DNA of 43,557 nucleotides, from positions 1 to 43,557 of the forward strand of contig JBJDXR010000025.1 of the NCBI GenBank assembly GCA_051866775.1, written 5' to 3'. Both the position numbers and the translations under genes were made by a program. The number at the start of each line of letters is the position of its first letter. Positions within the stretch are counted from its first letter, which is position 1. Below are positions 16,844 through 24,716 of the stretch, one piece after another. Below the pieces are notes generated by a model. It made no database searches. It saw nothing but the letters and a program-made list of their open reading frames with translations, and was not told the DNA's origin. Source of the DNA: RUG626 sp051866775. GTDB lineage: Bacteria > Bacillota > Clostridia > Oscillospirales > Oscillospiraceae.

Positions 16844-17589
16844 AACCTGTATTTACATATACAAAGGGTATGACGGAGGTGTCCACCAGCTACTGCCCCG
16901 GCTGTACCCACGGAATTGCCCACCGCATAATTATGGAGGTTCTTGAGGAGATGGGCAAGCTCGGCGAGGTTATCGGCGTCGGATCTGTCGGCTGCTCTGT
17001 AACTGCCCACCAGTTTATGAACATCGACATGCTCGAGTCCGCCCACGGCCGCGCCCCGGCGGTCGCCAGCGGTATCCGCCGTGCTCAGCCGGACAGGGTG
17101 ATATTCACCTATCAGGGCGACGGCGACCTGTCCTCTATTGGCACCGGCGAGATAATCCACGCCGCCCACAGAGGGGAAAAATTTACAACTTTCTTTATAA
17201 ATAACGCTATTTATGGTATGACCGGCGGGCAGATGGCCCCCACAACGCTTATAGGTCAGCGCACAACCACAAGTCCCGAGGGACGCACCGTTGAGCAAGC
17301 CGGAATGCCCCTTCGTATATCCGAGCTAATTTCCACCATTGACGGCGCCGTTTATGTCGAGCGCGTAGCTCTTGATACCCCGGCTCATGTCCGCGCTGCA
17401 AAGAAGGCTGTCAGAAGGGCCTTTGAGATTCAGGAAAAGCGGATCGGCTTCGGTTTAGTTGAGTTCCTCTCTACCTGCCCCAGCAACTGGGGGCTTACCC
17501 CTTATGACGCCACGCTTTGGCTCAAGGATAACATGATCCCCTATTATCCTTTGGGAATTTTTAAATGTCCGGAGGGTTTTGATAAATGA
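16840..17589 (+). CDS. 2-oxoacid:ferredoxin oxidoreductase, beta (TPP-binding) subunit
   Basis: 249 aa with the thiamine-pyrophosphate site GDGDLSSIGTGE (from residue 93) followed about 25 residues later by NNAIYGMTGGQ, and the iron-sulfur/TPP-region CPGCTHG at 19-25. The start codon overlaps the alpha-subunit stop in an ATGA arrangement. Length and motifs match the beta subunits of Vor/Kor enzymes. Confidence 0.92.
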   Translation: MKPVFTYTKGMTEVSTSYCPGCTHGIAHRIIMEVLEEMGKLGEVIGVGSVGCSVTAHQFMNIDMLESAHGRAPAVASGIRRAQPDRVIFTYQGDGDLSSIGTGEIIHAAHRGEKFTTFFINNAIYGMTGGQMAPTTLIGQRTTTSPEGRTVEQAGMPLRISELISTIDGAVYVERVALDTPAHVRAAKKAVRRAFEIQEKRIGFGLVEFLSTCPSNWGLTPYDATLWLKDNMIPYYPLGIFKCPEGFDK

Positions 17590-18116
17590 CAAACAAACTG
17601 TTTTTTGCAGGAGCCGGCGGTCAGGGCATTCTGCTCATGGGGCAGATGGCCTCTTATGCCGCCATGGCAGAGAATAAGCCGGTCACATTTCTCCCCTCAT
17701 ACGGGCCGGAGATGCGCGGCGGTACCTCAAACTGCACCGTCGTTGTATCCGATGACAAGCCTGTAAGCTGCCCTCTTATATATGAGGCTGACGCCGTTGT
17801 AGTTATGAATGTGCCGTCGCTGATTAAGTTTGAATCCCTTGTAAAGCCCGGCGGAAAGCTCTTCGTCAACTCCTCCCTCATCGAGCAAAAGGCCGTCAGG
17901 GACGACATAGATGTTATATATGTTCCCACTATCGAGCTTGCTGAGCAGCTCGGAAACACCAGAGCGGCAAATATTGTAATGTTTGGTGCGCTCATGCGCA
18001 CGATAAATATTGTCTCTCACGAGACCTGCGAGCACGTTCTTGAGAAGATTTTCTCCGGGAGGAAAGAAAAATATCTCGATCTAAATAAAAAAGCTTTTGA
18101 TATATTTGAGCTTTAA
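17586..18116 (+). CDS. 2-oxoacid:ferredoxin oxidoreductase, gamma subunit
   Basis: 176 aa starting with FAGAGGQGILLMGQM, the gamma-subunit glycine motif, and carrying FLPSYGPEMRGGTSNC, the usual second signature. ATG overlaps the beta-subunit stop (ATGA). It completes a four-subunit oxidoreductase with the genes from 15537 on; a strong terminator follows. Confidence 0.92.
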   Translation: MTNKLFFAGAGGQGILLMGQMASYAAMAENKPVTFLPSYGPEMRGGTSNCTVVVSDDKPVSCPLIYEADAVVVMNVPSLIKFESLVKPGGKLFVNSSLIEQKAVRDDIDVIYVPTIELAEQLGNTRAANIVMFGALMRTINIVSHETCEHVLEKIFSGRKEKYLDLNKKAFDIFEL

Positions 18117-18132
18117 CAAAATTTGATCTGCA

Positions 18133-18168
18133 AAAAGGCCATGTCCGCTAAGACGGACATGGCCTTTT
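18133..18168. terminator. Bidirectional terminator after the oxidoreductase operon
   Basis: AAAAGGCCATGTCCG (18133-18147) pairs perfectly with CGGACATGGCCTTTT (18154-18168) over a 6-nt loop. It separates convergent transcripts: the oxidoreductase operon and the MATE gene. Confidence 0.9.
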
Positions 18169-18183
18169 GTAATATGTATCCTG

Positions 18184-19551
18184 TTATTCTTTTATGAGTT
18201 TGCTCTTTTTCCACTTTCCGGATATGAAGAAAATGCCTCCAATGAAAAATGGAACTATACCTGCAAGCGCGTTGCCGTACCAATAACCAAGCACACCCAT
18301 ATCGAATGTCCTGCCAAGAAGCAAAGCAAGGCCGATTCTGGCAATTACTCCATCTATAAGCGCTACAGCAAGGTTTAGTAGGGAATTTCCTGAACCGTTT
18401 ATAAGAGCGCTCATAGGGCACCGCAGTGCGCTTGATACGAACAGCACAACAGCAACAGGTACATAAGTCATTGCAAGGTCGAGAACTTCCTCCTCCTGAT
18501 TAAAGATCATAAACACCCCTCTTGGGAACAGGAGAATGATTACGACAAATACAGCAACAATCGCAAAGTTGATTACAAAGGAAGCCCCGACACATTTTTT
18601 AACACGGGTAAACTTTTTTGCACCAATCGACTGGCCTATGATAGCAGCCGTCGCACTGGACAGTGCGTGAGTGAACACGTTCACCACACTGTTAAGCTTT
18701 GCGCCAATTCCTGAAACAGCCGAAGTGATCACCCCATAGGCGTTTATCCACGAGTTCACGACCATCATTGACAGCTGCACCGCGGCAAACTGTATAGTTA
18801 ACGGAAGTCCCAGCTTTAAAAGTGGCTTAAGGCTGTCCATGCTGATAGCAAAGCTCCTGAGCTGGAAATCAAAGCCAAAGCGCTCGCGGTTTATATAGAG
18901 ATACACAACTGCTGTAATGAAACTAACGCTCTGGCCAATAACCGTAGCAAGCGCCGCTCCGAACACACCCATATCAAAAACTGCGATAAAGAGCAAGTCA
19001 AGTACAAGGTTGAGCACAGCGGCTATGGCAATAAAAACAAAAGGATGCTTGGAATCGCCCATACCGCGCAGTATGGCGCTGACGATATTGTATCCGTAAA
19101 TAAATATCAGGCCGGCGATACATGTAAGTACATAGGAATTTGCGTAGCCCCTTGCAGCCGCAGGTGTATTAAGCCAGTCCAATACCTGATTATGAAGTAT
19201 GAGACATGCCCCGCCTATAACGACTGCACAGGCAAAAAGGAACGAAAACATTGTCCCTATCATACGTCTGACTTTGCTTGTCTCTCCAGCACCTACAAGC
19301 TGTGATATACAAATACTCCCGGCATTCGAAAAGCCCATGGCGGTAAATGTCAGAAAATTAAGTATGTCTCCGCCTATTGAAACTGCGGACTGTCCCGTGC
19401 TGCCAATAAACTTTCCGACGACTATCATGTCCACCATATTGTAGACCATCTGAAGGACTCCGGAAAGCAGCAGCGGCAAAGAGAACCTGATAAGCTGCTT
19501 TGACACGCTGCCGCTTGTCAGGTCGTTTATCATAGTTCTTTTATCAGACAT
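18184..19551 (-). CDS. MATE family efflux transporter
   Basis: 455 aa with about twelve hydrophobic segments and the MATE opening LIRFSLPLLLSGVLQMVYNMVDMIVVGKFIG, repeated in pseudo-symmetric form in the second half. MATE proteins export cationic drugs or metabolites using a Na+ or H+ gradient. It starts 14 bp after the aldose-epimerase-like gene on the same strand, so the two are probably co-transcribed. The substrate is unknown; the pairing with a carbohydrate-modifying protein is not a known diagnostic. Confidence 0.92.
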   Translation of the reverse strand: MSDKRTMINDLTSGSVSKQLIRFSLPLLLSGVLQMVYNMVDMIVVGKFIGSTGQSAVSIGGDILNFLTFTAMGFSNAGSICISQLVGAGETSKVRRMIGTMFSFLFACAVVIGGACLILHNQVLDWLNTPAAARGYANSYVLTCIAGLIFIYGYNIVSAILRGMGDSKHPFVFIAIAAVLNLVLDLLFIAVFDMGVFGAALATVIGQSVSFITAVVYLYINRERFGFDFQLRSFAISMDSLKPLLKLGLPLTIQFAAVQLSMMVVNSWINAYGVITSAVSGIGAKLNSVVNVFTHALSSATAAIIGQSIGAKKFTRVKKCVGASFVINFAIVAVFVVIILLFPRGVFMIFNQEEEVLDLAMTYVPVAVVLFVSSALRCPMSALINGSGNSLLNLAVALIDGVIARIGLALLLGRTFDMGVLGYWYGNALAGIVPFFIGGIFFISGKWKKSKLIKE

Positions 19552-19565
19552 ATTTCACCCGCTTA

Positions 19566-20447
19566 TCAGCAATCAAAGATCCACTTTCTGCTCCATGTGC
19601 AGCTCTCTCCGGGGGCAACACTGAAACGGCAGATTATCTCAGGTGAGATGATGTGGTCAATGGCCCATACCTTAATGGAATAAGGTATGGCGGATACTAT
19701 CTCGGATATGGTAGCCGGGCTGTTCTTATTTGTAAGCTTCCATATGAACGGAGCCTTTTGCTCAATTTCACTGGAAGGAATCTCCATGAGATTGGACTCG
19801 TTGCTGTACTCGGTAAAAGTAAAGCCGCTGCCCTTTCCGATAAGCGCGCCGCCAAGCGTTCTTTTCTTACTATCCTGCGCGGCAACTGGCATAGACAGAT
19901 TGTAATCTGCGCTGAGCTTAAGATGGTCTATGGTTATGAAGTTATGGCAATAATCCTCAAAATGCAAAGGCTTCTCGCCCACATTTCTTACGGAGATGGT
20001 CATGGTAAGCTCATTGCCTGATACTTCAATTTTTTTCGTCTGGCTGATCGCATAGCCGAGGCAAGGCTTCGGCTGGGTATCAAATGTAACAGAGCTTTCC
20101 GTGCTTTCCGTGGAAATATCATATTGCTCGCACTCATATGCGTGGTGGAATATGTAAGGGATATCTTCGTCCTTGGTAAGCAGTCCAGAACCCATCTTTG
20201 GGAACTTCTCCCCTACCTTTACAAGGGGCGCCACATCATCAACAAAGCTCATCTCGTTGCACAGACCATAGCCGCCGGAGCTTGGATGTGCAAGATTATC
20301 AGGTTCGTGGGTACAAAAATCATGCTTACCGTCAAGGGTGACCTGAGTAATAAATCCGGCTCTGTCAAAACGTATCGTCGTGTTTGGTGCTATGCCCGGT
20401 TCTGCAATTTCGACACGAAGACGGTCGGAATTAATAATTATGCTCAC
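19566..20447 (-). CDS. Aldose-1-epimerase-like (galactose mutarotase fold) protein
   Basis: 293 aa, all-beta in character, with elements of the mutarotase superfamily such as LSADYNLSMPV and a conserved HNFITIDHLKL stretch after FEDYCHNF. I recognise the superfamily, not a specific subfamily; catalytic histidines and glutamate cannot be placed with certainty. The start is the GTG at 20445-20447, because AGGAGAG lies just upstream; a TTG six codons earlier would make that site coding. A promoter (20516-20544) and leader hairpin precede it, and a MATE gene follows at 14 bp. Confidence 0.55.
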   Translation of the reverse strand: MSIIINSDRLRVEIAEPGIAPNTTIRFDRAGFITQVTLDGKHDFCTHEPDNLAHPSSGGYGLCNEMSFVDDVAPLVKVGEKFPKMGSGLLTKDEDIPYIFHHAYECEQYDISTESTESSVTFDTQPKPCLGYAISQTKKIEVSGNELTMTISVRNVGEKPLHFEDYCHNFITIDHLKLSADYNLSMPVAAQDSKKRTLGGALIGKGSGFTFTEYSNESNLMEIPSSEIEQKAPFIWKLTNKNSPATISEIVSAIPYSIKVWAIDHIISPEIICRFSVAPGESCTWSRKWIFDC

Positions 20448-20461
20448 AATTATCTCTCCTA

Positions 20462-20490
20462 ACAAAAAATAATTCCGCTTTGTAAAGCGG
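20462..20490 (-). terminator. Terminator-like hairpin in the leader of the epimerase-like gene
   Basis: On the minus strand CCGCTT and AAGCGG (within 20475-20490) form a 6-bp stem with a 4-nt loop, followed after a few bases by a T-rich run ending at 20462. The ribosome binding site comes right after. This repeats the architecture seen at 3663-3689. Confidence 0.45.
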
Positions 20491-20515
20491 TGAACTGTGA
20501 AAGCTCATTGTTTAC

Positions 20516-20544
20516 ATTATAAATTCATTTGCCAAAACAATCAA
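20516..20544 (-). promoter_or_regulatory. Promoter of the epimerase-like/MATE pair
   Basis: Minus-strand TATAAT (complement of 20516-20521) and TTGATT (complement of 20539-20544) with a 17-bp spacer. The remaining sequence from 20545 to 20702 is strongly AT-rich; I see no gene in it and no convincing plus-strand promoter. Confidence 0.7.
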
Positions 20545-20702
20545 ATGTTTTATTGTTATTTTAATATATTTTTTGGAAATATTTTTATAAGCCTCATATT
20601 CCCTATCTTTTTTCAAATAATAGCTTTGCAGAAAGGCGGTAATGTGAAAAATCACACTATCGCTGTCAAATGCCCCGCCATTGACGACGGCGCACGGCAG
20701 TA

Positions 20703-20725
20703 TCTCCATTTTGTTTGGAGATTTT
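20703..20725 (+). other. Small hairpin with T-run before the FAD-Rieske gene
   Basis: TCTCCA (20703-20708) pairs with TGGAGA (20716-20721) over a 7-nt loop, followed by TTTT. The second arm resembles the real ribosome binding site CGGAGA at about 20752. The stem is short, so it may be unimportant. Confidence 0.3.
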
Positions 20726-20763
20726 AATCAAATTTAGTTGCTTTAAGCAGAACGGAGATTCTA

Positions 20764-22062
20764 ATGGACACTCTGTGGACAGACGGAACAACGCAAAAGA
20801 GCTTTCCCTCGCTCTGCGGGGATGCCGATACGGACGTACTGATAATCGGCGGCGGTATGGCAGGTATTCTATGCACATACTTTCTGGCTCGGGCCGGGGT
20901 AAAATGTATGCTTGTGGAGGCCGATAAAATAGGACACGGCAGCACAAAAGGCACTACTGCCGTCATCTCCGCACAGCACAGCACATTATATTCTCAGCTC
21001 ATAGACAGTTTCTCCCGGGACGTCGCAAAGGGGTACCTTGAAGCAAACCTTGAGGCTGTAAAGCAGTTTCGAAGTTTATCCGAAAAATTTGATTGTGATT
21101 TTGAGGAACGTCCGTCAATAATCTACTCAACCCATAATGAACAACAGATGAGAAGAGAGGCAAACGCTGTAAACTCCCTCGGTTTTCCTGCAAAATTTAC
21201 AAAAGAGGTTCCTTTGGGCCTTAAGGCAGCGGGAGCGGTCATTTTCCCGGACATGGCACAATTTCATCCGCTCAAATTTATAAACTCCATTTCGGACTGC
21301 TTGGATATTTATGAGAACACACGTGTTACAGAAATCAGCGGCAATACCGCAAGTGTAGGCAAGTACAAGATACATGCGAAAAAGATCATTGTAGCCACAA
21401 ATTTCCCATTCATAAACAGACAAGGTCTTTACTTTTTGAAGCTCTACCAGCAGAGGTCATATGTCATTGCGGTCAAAAACGCGCCACAGATCGGCTGCAC
21501 CATTGAGGAGCTTTCTCAGACAGGGTTGTATTTTAGAAATTATAGGGATGTACTCATTGTCGGAGGAGGCGGAAGCCGTACCGGAAAAAAGAACAGCGGC
21601 TATGAGCCTGTAGAGCGGTTTATAAGTAAAAACCTCCCCGACGCAAAGGAGGTCTGCCGCTGGGCAAATCAGGACTGTATGAGCCTTGACGGGATACCAT
21701 ATATCGGTAGTTACAGCGCCGGTTCAGAGGATATATATACAGCTACAGGTTTTAACGCATGGGGCATGACAAGCTCAATGGCGGCAGCACGCATATTAAG
21801 TGACACTATTTTAGGCAAGGGCAACATATATGGCAATATCTTTGCTCCGAACCGCGGACTTATGCGGCCGCAGGCAGCTGCAAATGCCGGTGCCGCAGTG
21901 CTCAACCTGCTGACGCCGACAGTCCCCCGATGTCCGCATATGGGATGCGCGCTGAAGAAAAATGTCTGTGAGGGAACATGGGACTGTCCGTGCCATGGCT
22001 CTCGCTTTAATAAGGACGGCGGCTTAATAAACGGCCCGGCACAGAGAAATGCAAAACCATGA
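20764..22062 (+). CDS. FAD-dependent oxidoreductase with C-terminal Rieske [2Fe-2S] domain
   Basis: 432 aa. A Rossmann dinucleotide site (DVLIIGGGMAGILCTYFLARAG, residues about 24-45, ending in acidic VEAD) opens a DAO/glycine-oxidase-type flavoprotein domain. The last 45 residues are a Rieske domain with ligands Cys390-x-His392 and Cys408-x2-His411 and the disulfide-type cysteines 395 and 410. The fusion is known from anaerobes and bacilli, but the substrate is not. CGGAGA serves as ribosome binding site 6 nt before the ATG. It is monocistronic, with a terminator at 22109-22146. Electron transfer from an amine or hydroxyacid to an acceptor is the general expectation. Confidence 0.88.
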   Translation: MDTLWTDGTTQKSFPSLCGDADTDVLIIGGGMAGILCTYFLARAGVKCMLVEADKIGHGSTKGTTAVISAQHSTLYSQLIDSFSRDVAKGYLEANLEAVKQFRSLSEKFDCDFEERPSIIYSTHNEQQMRREANAVNSLGFPAKFTKEVPLGLKAAGAVIFPDMAQFHPLKFINSISDCLDIYENTRVTEISGNTASVGKYKIHAKKIIVATNFPFINRQGLYFLKLYQQRSYVIAVKNAPQIGCTIEELSQTGLYFRNYRDVLIVGGGGSRTGKKNSGYEPVERFISKNLPDAKEVCRWANQDCMSLDGIPYIGSYSAGSEDIYTATGFNAWGMTSSMAAARILSDTILGKGNIYGNIFAPNRGLMRPQAAANAGAAVLNLLTPTVPRCPHMGCALKKNVCEGTWDCPCHGSRFNKDGGLINGPAQRNAKP

Positions 22063-22108
22063 ATAACGCAAAGCAAAAGTGACAGGGCTTCTGCAATAAA
22101 ATCAAAAG

Positions 22109-22146
22109 AAAAGTCAGCGTCTAAAAGGCGCTGACTTTCATTTTTG
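22109..22146 (+). terminator. Terminator after the FAD-Rieske gene
   Basis: AAAGTCAGCG (22110-22119) pairs with CGCTGACTTT (22129-22138), followed by CATTTTTG. The next 90 bp up to 22232 hold no gene that I can see. Confidence 0.8.
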
Positions 22147-22232
22147 TCGAACGAACGTGGCTATCGCGTATATCTAAGTCCGGTGCGAGCCGTTCCAGAA
22201 AAAGCTGAAAACAGGCTCCTTTTTGATAATTA

Positions 22233-23552
22233 TTAAATATAACGATCAGGTGCACTCAGCCACTTGTCCACATAGTCGAATGTAGTCTTTGCCGTATCGC
22301 CATACTTCTCGACGCTCTCCGGGTCATCCTTTGCCCTGCTAAAATTATGGCTGGCGCCCTCAACAAAAGCAAGGGTTTTGTCAGTGCTTGCAGAATTATT
22401 ATAAATATCCTCCGCAGCGAGATACTCATAGCCGCCTGTCATACCCATGACGAGCATAGGAGCTGTGATATGCTTTGCATTTCCCGGAGTGCATGAGTAT
22501 GCCTTATCCCACTCGATTCCCACGGCGCAGTCAGGCCTGAAATCGTAGTCGCTGCCTGCAAGCACCGCGCGGTTGCTGACATAGGAACGTACAGAGCTAA
22601 GCGTACTTGTCTTAAAACGGTTTGACTGCTGAACCGCCGTGCGAGCAGGACGCACCGATGGAACGATCTCAACAGTCTCAATGCCGCCCTTATGTACAAG
22701 GGTATGCGCCTCTTTTGTATGGCTCATATAACGCAGGTCAAAGGGGAAAATTTTGTTAAGAGGCGCCTCCTGCGAGGTGGCAGTGACAGGGAACGGCTCA
22801 TCATCGATGTAAAGCCCCTTGCCGTGCTCAATTGCCCAGATTCTCTCAAGTGCACGTTCAATTATCTTATTATTCCTCTCTGCCTGAGCGGCAAGGAATT
22901 TCTTGACAAACGCCTCGCTATAGCAGGTTCCTTCGGGATCATACCCGTTAGCGGGGTTGTACGCATCAAGCTCAGGATCGATCTTCATGCCGCTGCCCTC
23001 TTCGATAATAGCCGGATCAATACTGAAGAGCGTCATGGAGCCATTGCCCCAGTTGGAGTCAAGAGACATAAACCCATCCGCAGGAGGAAGCTCCTCCTCA
23101 AGCTGGCATTTGTAGATAAATCCATCCTGTCTAAAATAGTCAGGACCCTTTTCAGCAACAGCCTGATAGGCGCTCATGAGCGTAGCTCCGCCGCTATGGC
23201 CCATGAGTACGACTTTTTTCACGCCCGGGATCGTCCTTAAAAATTCAATCGCGTGCTTTACGTCCAGCAGCTTGGCATCAAGCGTGGAACGGTTATCGGT
23301 GACCTGTCCTGCAAGAGCTCTGTAACCGCGCTTTGCAAGCTCCCCGCCTATTGGAAAGGTGCTGTAGTCGCTGTCAGAATGTATGCAGATAACTGCAATC
23401 TGGCTTTTCTCAACCGGAAATACCGGCTCATAAAGGACGCAGCGCATGCTGCGATCGATCTTAACATATGTATCTCTTATGGGCAAACCATCATTTTGAT
23501 AGCCGCCGGTTGTGGCTTTTGTAGTTTTTGCCTTGGAATCAAATATAAGCAT
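22233..23552 (-). CDS. Alpha/beta hydrolase
   Basis: 439 aa. The nucleophile elbow GHSGG is at residues 118-122 (Ser120), after AVICIHSDSDYS and the strand VKKVVLM; the catalytic histidine is probably His402 in VEGASHNFSRAKD. Without a signal peptide it is likely cytoplasmic. It is the last gene of the run that begins with the ABC importer at 32161, following another hydrolase. Esterase, thioesterase or C-C hydrolase activity is possible; no closer family is recognised. GGGAG about 9 nt upstream supports the ATG. Confidence 0.75.
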   Translation of the reverse strand: MLIFDSKAKTTKATTGGYQNDGLPIRDTYVKIDRSMRCVLYEPVFPVEKSQIAVICIHSDSDYSTFPIGGELAKRGYRALAGQVTDNRSTLDAKLLDVKHAIEFLRTIPGVKKVVLMGHSGGATLMSAYQAVAEKGPDYFRQDGFIYKCQLEEELPPADGFMSLDSNWGNGSMTLFSIDPAIIEEGSGMKIDPELDAYNPANGYDPEGTCYSEAFVKKFLAAQAERNNKIIERALERIWAIEHGKGLYIDDEPFPVTATSQEAPLNKIFPFDLRYMSHTKEAHTLVHKGGIETVEIVPSVRPARTAVQQSNRFKTSTLSSVRSYVSNRAVLAGSDYDFRPDCAVGIEWDKAYSCTPGNAKHITAPMLVMGMTGGYEYLAAEDIYNNSASTDKTLAFVEGASHNFSRAKDDPESVEKYGDTAKTTFDYVDKWLSAPDRYI

Positions 23553-23633
23553 TATAATAATCTCCCAGGAAGTTTTTTATCGCTAGAATAAAAGGTGAAG
23601 CAACGGCAGATTCCGCATACTGTAATTCCAGTT

Positions 23634-24701
23634 TTAGTTGTTTGCTCCGCCGACAACCATCGGGTTTCTTATAAGCTCCCCAGTCTCAAGGTTGCGGCTG
23701 AACTGACGCAGGAAGCTCCAGATGAGCATTGCCTGCTCAGGACACTGAATGTGCGGCATTCCAAGTATGCTTCCAAATCGAGCTATGAGGTTTCCGTCCT
23801 TACCGAAATATTCACCAAAATATATGTGGGTATCAAGATAGTGGTGGATCCACGTTTGGTCAAACTCCATACCAAATAAGCGGCTTACAGTATCACTGCC
23901 TGTTTTAGTGAGTTCCATTGTTTTGGCAAGATCCATAGGCTTGTAGCCAGGCGCTTTCGCCACATGGGTCATATAGAAGTTAAGCGCTTTAACACAGTCC
24001 TCGGTATTAAGCGGCCACATATCTCCGCCGTCCTCACTGCCGCCAAGACATATCATAGGCATCTCAAGGCCGAACTTTTTGTCATACTCAGCCTGCAGCT
24101 GCTGAATGGACACTCCACGGAAACTGTTTGGACCCGGAGTCGGTCCGATACCCGCAATCTTATCGGCGTGCATCATCGCAAGCCTCTGGGTCGCACCCTC
24201 TCCGCCTGAGAAGCCGACAACATAGACCCTTGTAAAATCAACAGGATACTTGTTTTCCTTAAGGAAATCAAGAACCCTGATGAACTCCCTTTCAACATTA
24301 GGATTACCGTGACAGGAGGCAGAAGGGCATACTGTAATGCAGTTTCCCATTCCCGTCAGCAGACCGTAACCATAAACCTCAGCGCTGAAGTTATCCTCTC
24401 CGCCGCCGTGAAGGCAATAAATAAGCGGATATTTATGACCCTTTTCAAGTTTTAATGGCGTAAGCAAAGAAAAAAGCTTTTGCTCCGCAAGCTTGTCGGC
24501 GTCGAAAAGCTCCTTCTTAACGCCTTTTTCCTCCCAATATTGAAGGACAGCGGGATTCATTTGATCCCCTTGATATTCGTCGAAAATGCGGCGCATCTCA
24601 AGAGTGCTCTTTCCAACACGGGAGGAGTAGTACTTTTCGGGATCAAACGTTCCTTTTGCATAAGCAGATTCATAACCAGCCGGGTGAAAAATTTCTGTCA
24701 T
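23634..24701 (-). CDS. Esterase of the alpha/beta fold, PHB-depolymerase-like
   Basis: 355 aa. YCLHGGGEDN (residues 95-104) forms the oxyanion loop, GFSGGE (163-168) carries nucleophile Ser165, and His317 in GMPHIQCPEQAMLIWSFL fits the last triad position, which in feruloyl-esterase and PHB-depolymerase relatives is also followed by a WxFL helix. No signal peptide, so it would act inside the cell on an imported ester. It sits 15 bp before the lactonase gene's stop side in the same operon. The exact ester is unknown. Confidence 0.7.
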   Translation of the reverse strand: MTEIFHPAGYESAYAKGTFDPEKYYSSRVGKSTLEMRRIFDEYQGDQMNPAVLQYWEEKGVKKELFDADKLAEQKLFSLLTPLKLEKGHKYPLIYCLHGGGEDNFSAEVYGYGLLTGMGNCITVCPSASCHGNPNVEREFIRVLDFLKENKYPVDFTRVYVVGFSGGEGATQRLAMMHADKIAGIGPTPGPNSFRGVSIQQLQAEYDKKFGLEMPMICLGGSEDGGDMWPLNTEDCVKALNFYMTHVAKAPGYKPMDLAKTMELTKTGSDTVSRLFGMEFDQTWIHHYLDTHIYFGEYFGKDGNLIARFGSILGMPHIQCPEQAMLIWSFLRQFSRNLETGELIRNPMVVGGANN

Positions 24702-24716
24702 TTCCTTACCTCTTTC

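Noticed and set aside
15755..18116. Reading the complex as pyruvate or 2-oxoglutarate oxidoreductase.
   Set aside because: The alpha-subunit motifs look closer to the VorB type, but this is judged from memory; substrate is left open.
22195..22232. A possible minus-strand terminator after the hydrolase gene (GGAGCCTG...CAGCTTTTT).
   Set aside because: The arms pair only with mismatches or bulges; too weak to call.
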